Assembly: GCF_001429765.1 (NCBI RefSeq)
Contig: NZ_LMJB01000006.1
Coordinates: 700,338 to 764,337 of the forward strand
Direction: 5' to 3'
Source of the DNA: Flavobacterium sp. Root901
GTDB lineage: Bacteria > Bacteroidota > Bacteroidia > Flavobacteriales > Flavobacteriaceae
DNA length: 64,000 nt
The position numbers were made by a program, and so were the translations under genes. The notes beneath the pieces are model-generated. The model made no database searches. It saw only the letters and a list, made by a program, of their open reading frames with translations, and was not told where the DNA came from. Positions 27,759-37,158 of the stretch are shown in pieces. Numbering within the stretch: position 1 is the first letter of the stretch; each line of letters opens with the position of its first letter.

Positions 27759-28616
27759 ATGAGTACTTTAAAAATTGCAATTCAAAAATCCGGCCGTCTA
27801 AACGAAGACAGCATTCAAATCTTAAAAGACTGCGGTATTTCAATTAACAACGGAATCGATCAGCTAAAAGCAGAAGCGTCTAATTTTCCTCTTGAAGTTC
27901 TATATCTAAGAAATTCAGACATTCCTCAATATTTAATTGACGGAGTAGTAGATTTAGCCATCGTTGGCGACAATCTTTTGGTAGAGAAAGGAAAAGATAT
28001 TGAAGTCGTGCAGCGCTTAGGATTTTCAAAATGTAAAGTATCTGTTGCCGTTCCTAAAACTTTCGAATACAATTCTATACAGGATCTGGCAGGTTTAAGA
28101 ATTGCGACTTCTTATCCAAATACAGTAAATGAATATTTCAATTCTTTCGGCCTTACGGTTGATATTCACCAAATTTCCGGTTCTGTAGAAATCGCACCAA
28201 ACATAGGCCTTGCCGATGCGATAGTAGATATTGTTTCCAGCGGAAGCACTTTATTTAAAAACAATTTAAAAGAAGTTGAAGTAATTTTAAAAAGTGAAGC
28301 AGTTCTGGCAGTTTCTCCAAAAGTTTCTCCGGAAATCCAGAAACACATTGATACTCTGAAATTCAGAATTCAATCGGTTTTAAGAGCTAGAAATTCCAAA
28401 TATATTTTAATGAATATTCCAAACGACAAAATCGATGCAGTTGGAAAAATTCTTCCGGTTTTAAGAAGTTTAACTGTTCTTCCTTTGGCACAGGAAGGCT
28501 GGAGCAGTGTACATTCGGTAATTGATAAAGATACTTTTTGGGACGTAATTGATAAATTAAAAGAAGCAGGAGCCGAAGGAATTTTAGTTTGCCCAATCGA
28601 AAAAATGGTACTATAA
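27759..28616 (+). CDS. hisG: ATP phosphoribosyltransferase HisG
   Basis: 285-aa enzyme of the first histidine step, joining ATP and PRPP. The length is that of the long form, which carries a C-terminal ACT-like regulatory domain (about residues 210-285) for histidine feedback and does not need HisZ. Conserved LKIAIQKSGRLNEDS at the N-terminus and the PRPP loop VDIVSSGSTLFKNNL are present. It is the first gene after the attenuator, 50 bases downstream. Confidence 0.96.
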   Translation: MSTLKIAIQKSGRLNEDSIQILKDCGISINNGIDQLKAEASNFPLEVLYLRNSDIPQYLIDGVVDLAIVGDNLLVEKGKDIEVVQRLGFSKCKVSVAVPKTFEYNSIQDLAGLRIATSYPNTVNEYFNSFGLTVDIHQISGSVEIAPNIGLADAIVDIVSSGSTLFKNNLKEVEVILKSEAVLAVSPKVSPEIQKHIDTLKFRIQSVLRARNSKYILMNIPNDKIDAVGKILPVLRSLTVLPLAQEGWSSVHSVIDKDTFWDVIDKLKEAGAEGILVCPIEKMVL

Positions 28617-28731
28617 AAAGAAATTCCAATATTGAAATTCCAAATTCCAAAATCAGCTTGAGAGCTTTAAATATCCTCTACAACATTGGAATTTGAATTT
28701 AAATTTAAAAAGGAATTTAAAATACAATATT
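28617..28731. repeat. Intergenic repeat of the AAATTCCAAATTCCAA family
   Basis: The hisG-hisD gap has AAATTCCAATATTGAAATTCC on the left and inverted copies (TTGGAATTTGAATTT) on the right. The motif returns at 33654-33710, 35355-35400 and near 43065-43090. Confidence 0.5.
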
Positions 28732-30015
28732 ATGAATAAAATAGACAATCCAAAACCAGATACATGGTCTGAAATATTAAAAAGACCAACGCAGACAATT
28801 GATGATATTGAAGTTACAGTAAAAGAAATCTTTAGGGAAGTTCAGAAAAAAGGAGATGAAGCTGTAGCAAAATATACTTCAATTTTTGACGGAATTACAT
28901 TAAATAATTATGAGGTTTCTGCAGAAGAAGTGAAAGAAGCTGTTGAATTAATTCCGAATGAATTAAAAGAAGCAATTCAGCTGGCAAAAAATAATATTTA
29001 TAAATTTCACAGCGCACAAAAAACAGAACGAATTGAAATTGAAACTGTTGAAGGTGTAAATTGCTGGCAGGAAAAAAGACCAATTCAAAAAATAGGATTA
29101 TATATTCCGGGCGGGACAGCGCCGTTATTTTCAACAGTTTTAATGCTGGCAGTTCCCGCTCAGATTGCAGGCTGTAAAGAAATAGTTTTGTGCTCGCCTC
29201 CGGATAAATCCGGCAAAATAAATCCGGCAATTTTATATGCGGCAAATTTATGCGGTGTAACTAAAATTTTAAAAGTCGGCGGGATTCAGGCAATAGCCGG
29301 AATGACATTTGGAACACAATCTATTCCAAAAGTGTATAAAATATTTGGTCCGGGAAATCAGTTTGTAACAGTAGCAAAACAATTAGCAACTCAGTTTGGT
29401 GTTGCAATCGATATGCCGGCCGGTCCTTCAGAATTATTAATTGTTGCCGATGATACTGCGATTCCAGCTTTTGTAGCTTCAGATTTATTGTCTCAGGCAG
29501 AACACGGAACTGATAGTCAGGTAATTTTGGTTTCGACATCTAAAAAATTAATTAACGAAGTCGAAAAAGAAATTCAGGATCAGCTGGAAGTACTTCCAAG
29601 AAAAGCTATTGCTCAAAAAGCGATTGAAAATTCAAAATTAATTTATGTAGAAAATGACCAGACTGCCTTAGATTTAATTAACGAATATGGTCCGGAACAC
29701 TTCATTATTTGTTCTCAATATGATGATTTTTACTGCAACGGAATCGTAAATGCAGGATCGGTTTTTATTGGAAATTATACTCCGGAAAGCGCCGGTGATT
29801 ATGCTTCGGGAACCAATCACACATTACCGACAAACGGTTATGCCAAAAATTACAGCGGTGTTAATTTGGATAGTTTTATGAAATCAATGACTTTTCAGAA
29901 AATATCTCAAAAAGGAATTCAGAATATTGGAAAAGCAATTGAAGTTATGGCTGAAGCCGAAGGTTTGCAGGCACATAAAAACGCGGTTACTTTAAGATTG
30001 GAGAGTTTAGAGTAG
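28732..30015 (+). CDS. hisD: Histidinol dehydrogenase HisD
   Basis: 427-aa zinc enzyme of the last two histidine steps, histidinol to histidine with two NAD+. It carries GGTAPLFSTVLMLAVPAQIAG, VGGIQAIAGMTFGT, GPGNQFV, EAEHGTDSQ and GPEHFI, all conserved in HisD. The ATG at 28732 (MNKIDNPKP) fits the family N-terminus; an upstream in-frame ATG at 28693 lies inside the intergenic repeat and is rejected. Confidence 0.96.
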   Translation: MNKIDNPKPDTWSEILKRPTQTIDDIEVTVKEIFREVQKKGDEAVAKYTSIFDGITLNNYEVSAEEVKEAVELIPNELKEAIQLAKNNIYKFHSAQKTERIEIETVEGVNCWQEKRPIQKIGLYIPGGTAPLFSTVLMLAVPAQIAGCKEIVLCSPPDKSGKINPAILYAANLCGVTKILKVGGIQAIAGMTFGTQSIPKVYKIFGPGNQFVTVAKQLATQFGVAIDMPAGPSELLIVADDTAIPAFVASDLLSQAEHGTDSQVILVSTSKKLINEVEKEIQDQLEVLPRKAIAQKAIENSKLIYVENDQTALDLINEYGPEHFIICSQYDDFYCNGIVNAGSVFIGNYTPESAGDYASGTNHTLPTNGYAKNYSGVNLDSFMKSMTFQKISQKGIQNIGKAIEVMAEAEGLQAHKNAVTLRLESLE

Positions 30016-30150
30016 AGAGAATAGAAGTGAGATTTAAGAATTAAGAATTAAGATTTGAGAAGCAAAATTCAAGAATAATGAAAAAGAGAGTAAAAATTAG
30101 ATTTTGGAAAGCTTTGTCCTGATTCTTACCTTTTAATAAAAAAATAAACA

Positions 30151-31200
30151 ATGAGTACTTTCGATATAAATACTATTACACGTGAAAATGTAAAATCTTT
30201 AAAACCGTATTCTTCTGCGAGAGATGAATTTGAAGATTTTGATACAGCCGAAATGATTTTTCTGGATGCTAACGAAAATCCGTTTCAAAATGGCGTAAAC
30301 CGTTATCCGGATCCACAGCAGAATTCGGTAAAAGCAATTTTAGCGAAAAATAATAATACCAAACAAAGTCAGATTTTATTAGGAAACGGAAGTGATGAAG
30401 TTTTAGATTTAATTTTCAGGGCTTTTTGCGAACCTAAAACAGACAACATTATCACACTTCCGCCAACATACGGAATGTACAGCGTTCTGGCTAATATTAA
30501 TGCTGTCGAAAACAGAGAAATTCTGCTTACAAATGATTTTCAGCCTCAGGTTGAAAAGATTTTAGAAGCTGTAGATGAAAACACAAAGATCATATTTTTA
30601 TGTTCTCCAAATAATCCAACTGGAAATTCTTTTTCAGATGAAAGTGTGGTAAAATTGCTTCAAAACTTCAAAGGATTAGTTGTAATTGATGAAGCGTATA
30701 TTGACTTTTCGGAGAAAGAAAGCTGGCTGACTGAAATTGACGAATATCCAAATTTGGTAATTACACAAACGCTTTCAAAAGCATACGGTCTTGCAGGAAT
30801 TCGTTTAGGAATCTGCTATGCTTCCGAAGCTGTGATTTCAGTTTTAAATAAAATAAAACCGCCTTATAACGTAAATGAATTAACGCAGCAAAGAGCAATT
30901 GAACGTTTAAAAGATTCAGGTAAAATAAAACAGGAAATTATTTCTATTATTGAACAAAGAGAAGAATTACTTAAAGTTTTAGTTGAAGTTGATTTTGTAA
31001 AAAAGGTTTACCCGACAGAGGCTAATTTTGTCTTAGTAAAAGTAGATGATGCCAACAAAAGATACGATCAATTAATCGAAAAGGGAATCGTAATTCGTAA
31101 CAGAACAACACAGCCTTTATGCGAAAACTGTCTTCGTTTTACCATTGGAATACCGGAAGAAAATGCAGTTTTGATTAAGGAATTGAAATTATTGAAGTAA
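30151..31200 (+). CDS. hisC: Histidinol-phosphate aminotransferase HisC
   Basis: 349-aa PLP-dependent fold type I aminotransferase. It has the substrate/PLP segments LDANENPFQNGVNRYPDPQ, LGNGSDEVLDLIFRAFC and CSPNNPTGN, and the PLP lysine in TQTLSKAYGLAGIRLG. Converts imidazole-acetol phosphate to histidinol phosphate. The 135-base gap before it contains only poor repeats. Confidence 0.96.
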   Translation: MSTFDINTITRENVKSLKPYSSARDEFEDFDTAEMIFLDANENPFQNGVNRYPDPQQNSVKAILAKNNNTKQSQILLGNGSDEVLDLIFRAFCEPKTDNIITLPPTYGMYSVLANINAVENREILLTNDFQPQVEKILEAVDENTKIIFLCSPNNPTGNSFSDESVVKLLQNFKGLVVIDEAYIDFSEKESWLTEIDEYPNLVITQTLSKAYGLAGIRLGICYASEAVISVLNKIKPPYNVNELTQQRAIERLKDSGKIKQEIISIIEQREELLKVLVEVDFVKKVYPTEANFVLVKVDDANKRYDQLIEKGIVIRNRTTQPLCENCLRFTIGIPEENAVLIKELKLLK

Positions 31201-31373
31201 AAATATTGGCCACAGATTACACAGATTTAAATGATTTTTTATTCTGTTTGTGATAATTTTTTTGCGACGAATTAGTACGAATTAAATTAGTGTAATTCGT
31301 GAAATTCGTGGAAAAAAAGAACAAAAAAAATCATTTTTAATCATTGAAATCTGAGGCAGAACAAAAAAATATT
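31201..31373. repeat. Intergenic repeats before hisB
   Basis: The gap holds CCACAGATTACACAGATTT and AATTCGTGAAATTCGTGG motifs and their partial complements (ACGAATTAGTACGAATT). There is no ORF of note. Confidence 0.4.
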
Positions 31374-32510
31374 ATGAAAAAAGTACTTTTTATCGATCGT
31401 GACGGAACGATTGTTTTAGAACCTGAAAATTATCAATTAGACAGCTTAGAAAAACTGGAATTTTATCCAAAAGCATTTCAGTATCTGGCGAAAATTGCCT
31501 CTGAATTAGATTACGAATTGGCAATGGTAACCAATCAGGACGGATTAGGAACAGATAGTTTTCCGGAAGATACATTTTGGCCAACGCAAAATTTCATTTT
31601 AAAAGCATTTGAAAATGAAGGTGTTTTATTTGATGAGATATTTGTTGACAGATCATTTCCGGAAGATAACGCACCAACACGCAAACCAAGAACCGGAATG
31701 CTGACTAAATATTTAAACAATCCGGAATATGATTTAGAAAATTCTTTTGTTTTAGGCGATCGCTTAACGGATGTTGAACTGGCAAAAAATCTTGGCGCAA
31801 AAGCGATTTTCATGAATATGACAGACGGAATTGGAAGCAATGAAATTTCATCAAAACGGGAAGAATTAAACGATACAATTGTTTTACAAACTATAGACTG
31901 GAAAAGAATTTATGAATTCCTGAAATTAGAAGCGCGTTCAGCTTCGATTACCCGTAAAACAAATGAAACTGATATTTACATCAACCTGAATTTAGACGGA
32001 ACCGGAAAAAGTAAAATTGATACCGGAATTGCTTTTTTTGATCACATGTTAGATCAGATTTCACGTCACGGTCAAATGGATTTGGAGATTCTTGTAAAAG
32101 GTGATTTAGAAGTTGATGAGCACCACACGATCGAAGATACGGCAATTGCTTTGGGAGAAGTTTTTGCAAAAGCGTTAGGAAACAAATTAGGAATCGAACG
32201 TTATGGCTTCTGTCTGCCAATGGATGATTGTTTGGCGCAGGCCGCAATTGATTTTGGCGGAAGAAACTGGCTGATTTGGGAAACAGAATTTAAACGCGAA
32301 ATGGTTGGGAAAATGCCAACTGAAATGTTTTATCACTTTTTTAAATCATTTACAGATGGGGCAAAAGCCAATTTAAATATCAAAGCAGAAGGAATCAATG
32401 AACATCACAAAATTGAAGCGATTTTTAAAGCTTTCGCGAAAGCAATAAAAGTTGCCGTAAAACGTGATACAGAAAAAATGATTCTGCCTTCAACGAAAGG
32501 AATGCTGTAA
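31374..32510 (+). CDS. hisB: Bifunctional HisB (histidinol-phosphatase / imidazoleglycerol-phosphate dehydratase)
   Basis: 378-aa fusion. Residues 1-165 are a HAD-type phosphatase ([13 protein letters not shown], then [18 protein letters not shown]). Residues 190-378 are IGP dehydratase with the manganese-binding repeats [15 protein letters not shown] and [16 protein letters not shown]. The ATG at 31374 gives the family N-terminus [11 protein letters not shown]; a TTG extension to 31344 is rejected. It catalyses steps 6 and 8 of the pathway. Confidence 0.96.
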   Translation: MKKVLFIDRDGTIVLEPENYQLDSLEKLEFYPKAFQYLAKIASELDYELAMVTNQDGLGTDSFPEDTFWPTQNFILKAFENEGVLFDEIFVDRSFPEDNAPTRKPRTGMLTKYLNNPEYDLENSFVLGDRLTDVELAKNLGAKAIFMNMTDGIGSNEISSKREELNDTIVLQTIDWKRIYEFLKLEARSASITRKTNETDIYINLNLDGTGKSKIDTGIAFFDHMLDQISRHGQMDLEILVKGDLEVDEHHTIEDTAIALGEVFAKALGNKLGIERYGFCLPMDDCLAQAAIDFGGRNWLIWETEFKREMVGKMPTEMFYHFFKSFTDGAKANLNIKAEGINEHHKIEAIFKAFAKAIKVAVKRDTEKMILPSTKGML

Positions 32511-32517
32511 TTAATTT

Positions 32518-32624
32518 TGTTTCAGGTTTCACGTTTCAAGTTGCTCAACAGGACATGAAACCTGAAACTTGAAACCTGAAACTTGAAACCTGAAACTTGA
32601 AACCTGAAACTTGAAACCTGAAAC
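32518..32624. repeat. 14-bp tandem repeat with inverted arm
   Basis: About five head-to-tail copies of TGAAACCTGAAACT (32556-32624, period 14) follow an inverted arm (GTTTCAGGTTTCACGTTTCA, 32518-32537). The array can fold with the arm and is likely variable in copy number. It lies between hisB and the NTF2-like gene. The same AAACCTGAAAC unit appears at 33002-33058 and 50905-50960. Confidence 0.85.
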
Positions 32625-32639
32625 AAAAAAACAAAATCT

Positions 32640-32990
32640 ATGAACGCCAAAAAGTTTGCAGAAGAATGGATAAAATCATGGAATTCTCATGATTTGGAGG
32701 ATATAATGAAACATTATGCCGATGACCTGGAAATTACAACCCCAATGATAAAATTGGCTGGAGGAATTGAAAGCGGCTCTCTTTCGGGCAAAGAAAATGT
32801 TGCGGCATATTGGAGTAAAGCACTTTCAAAATTTCCGGATTTGATGTTTGAATTAATTGATGTGACTTCAGGAGTAAATTCTGTTGCATTGTATTACAAA
32901 TCCATAATGAACAAAAAAGCGGTTGAAGTAATGTTTTTTGATGAAAATGGACTGGTAAACAAAATGATCGCACATTATACGGATCTATGA
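32640..32990 (+). CDS. NTF2-like (SnoaL-type) protein inside the his operon
   Basis: 116-aa protein with the NTF2/SnoaL-like pattern: KFAEEWIKSWNSHDLEDIMKHYADDLEITTP, a middle sheet, and a final FDENGLVNKMIAHYTDL. It sits between hisB and hisH, flanked on both sides by AAACCTGAAAC repeats, and reads with the operon. It is not a known histidine enzyme. The repeats suggest it was inserted. It is not closely similar by eye to the other NTF2-like gene at 6499. Confidence 0.65.
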   Translation: MNAKKFAEEWIKSWNSHDLEDIMKHYADDLEITTPMIKLAGGIESGSLSGKENVAAYWSKALSKFPDLMFELIDVTSGVNSVALYYKSIMNKKAVEVMFFDENGLVNKMIAHYTDL

Positions 32991-33001
32991 AATTATTTCA
33001 A

Positions 33002-33058
33002 GTTTCAGGTTTCAGGTTTCAAGTTCTCTACAGCAACTTGAAACCTGAAACCTGAAAC
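33002..33058. repeat. Perfect 24-bp inverted repeat before hisH
   Basis: Positions 33002-33024+1 (GTTTCAGG...AAGTT, 24 bases) pair perfectly with 33035-33058 around the loop CTCTACAGC. It belongs to the AAACCTGAAAC family. There is no T-tract, so it is more likely an RNA-stability or mobile repeat than a terminator. Confidence 0.85.
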
Positions 33059-33080
33059 AAAATAAAACAAACAAAAGTAA

Positions 33081-33671
33081 ATGAAAATAGTAATTATAAA
33101 TTACGGAGCAGGAAATATTCAGAGCATTATGTTTGCTATTGAAAGACTGGGTTTTAAAGCCGTTTTGAGTAACGATCCGGAAGAAATTCAGTCGGCAGAT
33201 AAAGTGATTTTTCCTGGTGTAGGTGAAGCAAGCTCGGCGATGTTTAAGCTTCGTGAAAGTGGTTTGGATAATTTAATTCCAAATTTAAAACAGCCGGTAT
33301 TAGGAATCTGCCTTGGAATGCAGCTTATGTGCAATTCAACCGAAGAAGGAAATACTAAAGGTTTAGGGATTTTTGATGTTGATGTAATAAAATTTACGCA
33401 AAACGTAAAGGTGCCGCAAATGGGCTGGAATCAGATTTATGATTTAAAATCGGATTTGTTTGCGGGTATTTCAGAAAATGAATTTATGTATTTGGTGCAC
33501 AGTTTTTATGCTCCAAATTGTGAAGAAGCCATAGCCACAACGAATTATGATGTTGAATACGCATCGGCATTACAAAAAAATAATTTTTACGGAACTCAAT
33601 TTCACCCGGAAAAAAGCGGAGATATTGGGGAGAAGATCTTGGGTAATTTTTTAAAAATTCCAAATTTTTAA
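33081..33671 (+). CDS. hisH: Imidazole glycerol phosphate synthase glutaminase HisH
   Basis: 196-aa class I glutamine amidotransferase that feeds ammonia to HisF. The nucleophile Cys is in LGICLGMQLMC, and the His/Glu of the triad are in GTQFHPEKSGDIG. Length is normal. HisF lies two genes downstream. Confidence 0.96.
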   Translation: MKIVIINYGAGNIQSIMFAIERLGFKAVLSNDPEEIQSADKVIFPGVGEASSAMFKLRESGLDNLIPNLKQPVLGICLGMQLMCNSTEEGNTKGLGIFDVDVIKFTQNVKVPQMGWNQIYDLKSDLFAGISENEFMYLVHSFYAPNCEEAIATTNYDVEYASALQKNNFYGTQFHPEKSGDIGEKILGNFLKIPNF

Positions 33672-33772
33672 ATTCCAAATTCCAATTCAATATCAAAAAT
33701 CAATTACAATCAAAATATCAATTTCAATTTTAGAATCTAAAATCTAAAATCAGAAATCTAAAATAAATAAAA

Positions 33773-34495
33773 ATGAGAATAATACCAGCAATAGATATCA
33801 TTGAAGGAAAATGTGTTCGTTTGTCCAAAGGAGATTATGATACTAAAATAATTTACAATGAAAATCCGCTTGAAGTGGCCAAATCATTTGAAGGACATGG
33901 AATTGAATATCTGCACTTGGTAGATTTAGACGGTGCGAAATCAAGCAAAATTGTCAATTATAAAATCTTAGAACAAATTGCAACGCAGACAAGTTTAAAA
34001 ATTGATTTTGGAGGCGGATTAAAAGCTGATTCTGATTTGAAAATTGCTTTTGAAAGCGGTGCAAACCAAATTACCGGTGGAAGTATTGCGGTAAAAAACA
34101 GAGAAATTTTCCAAAAATGGATTTCAGAATACGGATCAGATAAAATCATTTTAGGTGCTGATGCGAAAGATGAAAAAGTAGCGGTTTCTGGCTGGTTAGA
34201 AGATTCAAAAGAAGATTTGATTCCGTTTATTCAGGATTATCAAAACAAAGGAATTCAGTACGTTATCTGCACAGATATTGCAAAAGACGGAATGCTGGAA
34301 GGTCCAAGTTTTGATTTATATGCTAAGATTTTAGCGGAAGCAGAAGGAATTAAATTAATCGCTTCCGGAGGAATTTCTACTTTTGATGAATTGCCAAAAC
34401 TGGCTGAATTAGGCTGTGAAGGAACAATCATTGGAAAAGCGATTTATGAAGGAAGAATTTCCTTAAAACAACTGGAGAACTATATAATTAGTTAA
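33773..34495 (+). CDS. hisA: Phosphoribosylformimino-AICAR-phosphate isomerase HisA
   Basis: 240-aa TIM-barrel isomerase of histidine step 4. Asp8 in [18 protein letters not shown] and the second catalytic Asp in [15 protein letters not shown] are present. It is a paralogue of HisF at 34600. The preceding gap holds two repeat motifs (ATTCCAAATT and TCTAAAATCTAAAAT). Confidence 0.96.
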   Translation: MRIIPAIDIIEGKCVRLSKGDYDTKIIYNENPLEVAKSFEGHGIEYLHLVDLDGAKSSKIVNYKILEQIATQTSLKIDFGGGLKADSDLKIAFESGANQITGGSIAVKNREIFQKWISEYGSDKIILGADAKDEKVAVSGWLEDSKEDLIPFIQDYQNKGIQYVICTDIAKDGMLEGPSFDLYAKILAEAEGIKLIASGGISTFDELPKLAELGCEGTIIGKAIYEGRISLKQLENYIIS

Positions 34496-34599
34496 TTAGA
34501 AAATGTGATAATTAGATAATTTTTATGCGACCGCTAAATAATTATCTAATTTTCTAATTGACAAATTATCTAAATTATAATAATTGACACATTAAAAAC
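34495..34599. repeat. Intergenic repeat of the TAATTGACA family
   Basis: The hisA-hisF gap has TAATTAGAAAATGTGATAATTAGATAATT and its inverted copies AATTATCTAATTTTCTAATTGACA. It is similar to the spacer at 5440-5565. Confidence 0.5.
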
Positions 34600-35355
34600 A
34601 TGTTAGCAAAAAGAATCATACCTTGTTTAGATATAAAAAACGGGAGAACAGTAAAAGGCGTTAATTTTGTAGATTTACGAGATGCCGGCGATCCTGTAGA
34701 ATTGGCGGAAATATACTCGGCTGAAGGTGCGGATGAATTGGTTTTTCTGGACATTTCAGCCACCGAAGAGCGACGTAAAACGCTGGTAAACATGGTGCGA
34801 AGCGTAGCGGAAAAAATCAACATTCCATTTACTGTGGGCGGCGGCATTTCTTCCGTTGAAGATGTTGATATATTGCTTAATAACGGTGCTGATAAAGTTT
34901 CGATCAATTCATCGGCAGTAAAAAATCCGCAGTTAATAAATGACTTGGCTCAGAAATTTGGAAGCCAGTGCGTTGTTGTTGCAATTGACGCTAAACAAAT
35001 TGACGGACAATGGATTGTGCATCTGGTTGGCGGAAAAGTACCTACAGAATTAAATCTTTTTGATTGGGCTGTAGAAGTGGCGGAACGCGGCGCGGGTGAA
35101 ATTTTATTTACTTCCATGGATAATGACGGAACTAAAAATGGTTTTGCCAACGATGCTTTGGCTAAATTATCAACCCTGATAAATATTCCGATTATAGCTT
35201 CAGGCGGAGCCGGGAATATTCAGCATTTTGTGGATTCTTTTACAAAAGGAAAAGCAGACGCCGCTTTGGCTGCAAGCGTTTTTCATTTTAAGGAAATTGA
35301 AATCAAAGCTTTGAAGCAAGAACTCAGTAATAACGGAATTGAAGTAAGATTGTAA
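34600..35355 (+). CDS. hisF: Imidazole glycerol phosphate synthase cyclase HisF
   Basis: 251-aa TIM barrel that works with HisH to make imidazole glycerol phosphate and AICAR. Conserved [19 protein letters not shown] (Asp11 in the catalytic pair), [12 protein letters not shown] and [14 protein letters not shown] (second Asp) are present. Confidence 0.97.
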   Translation: MLAKRIIPCLDIKNGRTVKGVNFVDLRDAGDPVELAEIYSAEGADELVFLDISATEERRKTLVNMVRSVAEKINIPFTVGGGISSVEDVDILLNNGADKVSINSSAVKNPQLINDLAQKFGSQCVVVAIDAKQIDGQWIVHLVGGKVPTELNLFDWAVEVAERGAGEILFTSMDNDGTKNGFANDALAKLSTLINIPIIASGGAGNIQHFVDSFTKGKADAALAASVFHFKEIEIKALKQELSNNGIEVRL

Positions 35356-35473
35356 AGTTTAAATTCTAATTTTTAAAATCCAAATTCCAATTGCAATATC
35401 AAAATCAATTAAAAATATCAATATTTTCAGTTTTAGCAATCTAAAATCTGAACTCTAAAATCTAAAATCAAAA

Positions 35474-36070
35474 ATGGAAATCGATATCAAAAGTGCACAC
35501 GGATTAATTCCGGCGATAATTCAGGATTCAGAAACGAAAAATGTTTTAATGCTGGGTTACATGAACGAAGAATCGCTTCAAAAAACTATAGAAACACAAA
35601 AAGTAACTTTTTTCAGCCGTTCCAAACAAAGACTTTGGACAAAAGGCGAGGAGAGTGGCAACTTTTTAAATCTGGTAAGTATTAAAAATGACTGCGACGG
35701 CGATACGCTTTTGATTCAGGCAAAACCTGTCGGACCTACTTGCCACACAGGCGCAGATACGTGCTGGCAGGAACCAAATGATGCTAATTATGGTTTTATT
35801 TCGCAGTTAGAAAACATCATCAAAACCAGAAGGGAAAATGCTGATTCTGAGAAGAGTTACGTAGCTTCATTATTCGAAAAAGGAATTAACAAAATTGCCC
35901 AAAAAGTGGGTGAAGAAGCGGTAGAAGTAGTTATTGAGGCAAAAGACGATAATGACGATTTATTTCTCAGCGAAAGCGCCGACTTGCTTTTTCATTATTT
36001 AATTCTGCTGCAGGCAAAAGGGTATCAATTAAATGATGTTGTTGAAGTTTTGAAGAAAAGACAGAAGTAG
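35474..36070 (+). CDS. hisIE: Bifunctional HisIE (PR-AMP cyclohydrolase / PR-ATP pyrophosphohydrolase)
   Basis: 198-aa fusion. Residues 1-105 are HisI with the zinc/metal segment KNDCDGDTLLIQAKPVGPTCHTGADTCW. Residues 110-198 are HisE, a MazG-like fold with GEEAVEVVIEAKDDN. Steps 2 and 3 of histidine synthesis. It is the last his gene, followed by the terminator at 36096. Confidence 0.97.
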   Translation: MEIDIKSAHGLIPAIIQDSETKNVLMLGYMNEESLQKTIETQKVTFFSRSKQRLWTKGEESGNFLNLVSIKNDCDGDTLLIQAKPVGPTCHTGADTCWQEPNDANYGFISQLENIIKTRRENADSEKSYVASLFEKGINKIAQKVGEEAVEVVIEAKDDNDDLFLSESADLLFHYLILLQAKGYQLNDVVEVLKKRQK

Positions 36071-36095
36071 CATAAATCTGTCATTTGCTCGAAGG

Positions 36096-36169
36096 GAGAA
36101 ATCACACAAGAAATTGCACAAAGTATATATAGTAATCTTTGTCGATTTTTAGTGTGATTTCTCTTTTTT
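36096..36169 (+). terminator. Terminator of the his operon
   Basis: GAGAAATCACAC (36096-36107) pairs perfectly with GTGTGATTTCTC (36152-36163), with an inner ACAAAG/CTTTGT stem (36118-36123, 36137-36142) and a T6 tail. Confidence 0.8.
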
Positions 36170-36263
36170 GTTTAAATAAATAGTATATTTTATTTAAGTT
36201 AAATCTTGTTAAAATTTACCTTTTTTATGCTTTGATAATATATCTTTGCAAAAAATGATTTAA

Positions 36264-36700
36264 ATGAATAGAGAAATTGAAAGTTTAAAGGAAAAACTAT
36301 CTAAAAATTTATTATTAACTAATGATGAACTGATAGTGCTTTTAGAAAATTTTATGGATCAGTTTTGATTAAAGGAAGGTTTGATTAAACTATGAATGCC
36401 TTTTATAATTATGGCACTTTTTTAAAACTATCAAAATTAGTTGTTTTGGAAGATTCTTCAAAATTCTCTCATTTACTTAAGAAAATCGATTATGTCCGGA
36501 TAATTGAAGCTAAACTTTTTAATAAGGAAGCCAAAATGCAAATATTCGCCGGAATAGTTTTTTTTCTGGCAGGTATTGGTTTAGGCATTTTCCTTTGGTC
36601 TGTAGTTGGTTTCGGAATAACCATTTTGATAAGCATCGCTTTTGTGTTACAAGGCATAATACTTTTTTTAAAAGGAATAGGTAATTATCGTCAATACTAA
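36264..36700 (+). pseudogene. Broken first member of a tandem family of two-TM proteins
   Basis: The first 34 codons (from ATG 36264) match the N-terminus of the four following paralogues, then run into TGA at 36366. Shifting frame at about 36359-36361 restores the family sequence (VLIKGRFD), as if one base had been lost near GATCAG. A second lesion, TAA at 36386, replaces the codon after GRFD. Beyond it the frame continues as TMNAFYNYGTFLKL and the two C-terminal membrane helices. The open piece 36392-36700 (102 aa) could still be made by restarting at ATG 36392, but would lack the N-terminal domain. I read this as a decayed gene. Confidence 0.75.
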
Positions 36701-36714
36701 AATAGCATATCAAA

Positions 36715-37146
36715 ATGGAAGTACAGAAAATTAGAGAAAATTTTTCAAATAATAATGATTTAACACAAAATAAATTGCTCGTACTTCATGAAGATTTTAT
36801 TGATATAATTTCAAAAAGAGGCAGATTTGATAATAAGTTTAAAGAGTTTTACACATATAAAAACTACAAAAAGCTAATTGATAAACTGGTTTCAAATAAT
36901 TATTGCAAACTTTCGGATTCATTGCTGCTAAAGCTGAATAAAGTACATTTTGCTGAAACAAAACTTTTGAATAGAAAATATGTTATTATGATGTGTCTTG
37001 CTTTGTTTTTAATAGTACTAAGCATAATTATTTATCAGATAACTGATGAGAATAATGCAGATTTCCTTACTGATATATCTAAAATTTTAATGTTTTTTTT
37101 AGGTGTTTTTTTATTAGTTCGTGGCGTACAGGAATATGAATTGTAG
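36715..37146 (+). CDS. Two-TM protein, tandem family member 2
   Basis: 143 aa. The N-terminal helical part (about residues 1-85) contains the family segment ISKRGRFDNKFKEFYTYKNYKKLIDKL. It is followed by a hairpin of two membrane helices (about 94-110 and 122-138). The Lys/Glu-rich linker before the helices (KVHFAETKLLNRK) is also shared. It is the second of five tandem copies, 14 bases after the pseudogene. Function unknown; the family is not one I recognise. Confidence 0.75.
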   Translation: MEVQKIRENFSNNNDLTQNKLLVLHEDFIDIISKRGRFDNKFKEFYTYKNYKKLIDKLVSNNYCKLSDSLLLKLNKVHFAETKLLNRKYVIMMCLALFLIVLSIIIYQITDENNADFLTDISKILMFFLGVFLLVRGVQEYEL

Positions 37147-37158
37147 AGCTTTTATAAA

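Noticed and set aside
32518..32624. CRISPR-like array
   Set aside because: Units are 14 bp and directly joined without spacers, and no cas genes are near; it is a tandem repeat.
36392..36700. Independent 102-aa gene
   Set aside because: Sequence upstream in two frames continues the paralogue pattern, so it is the rear part of a broken gene.
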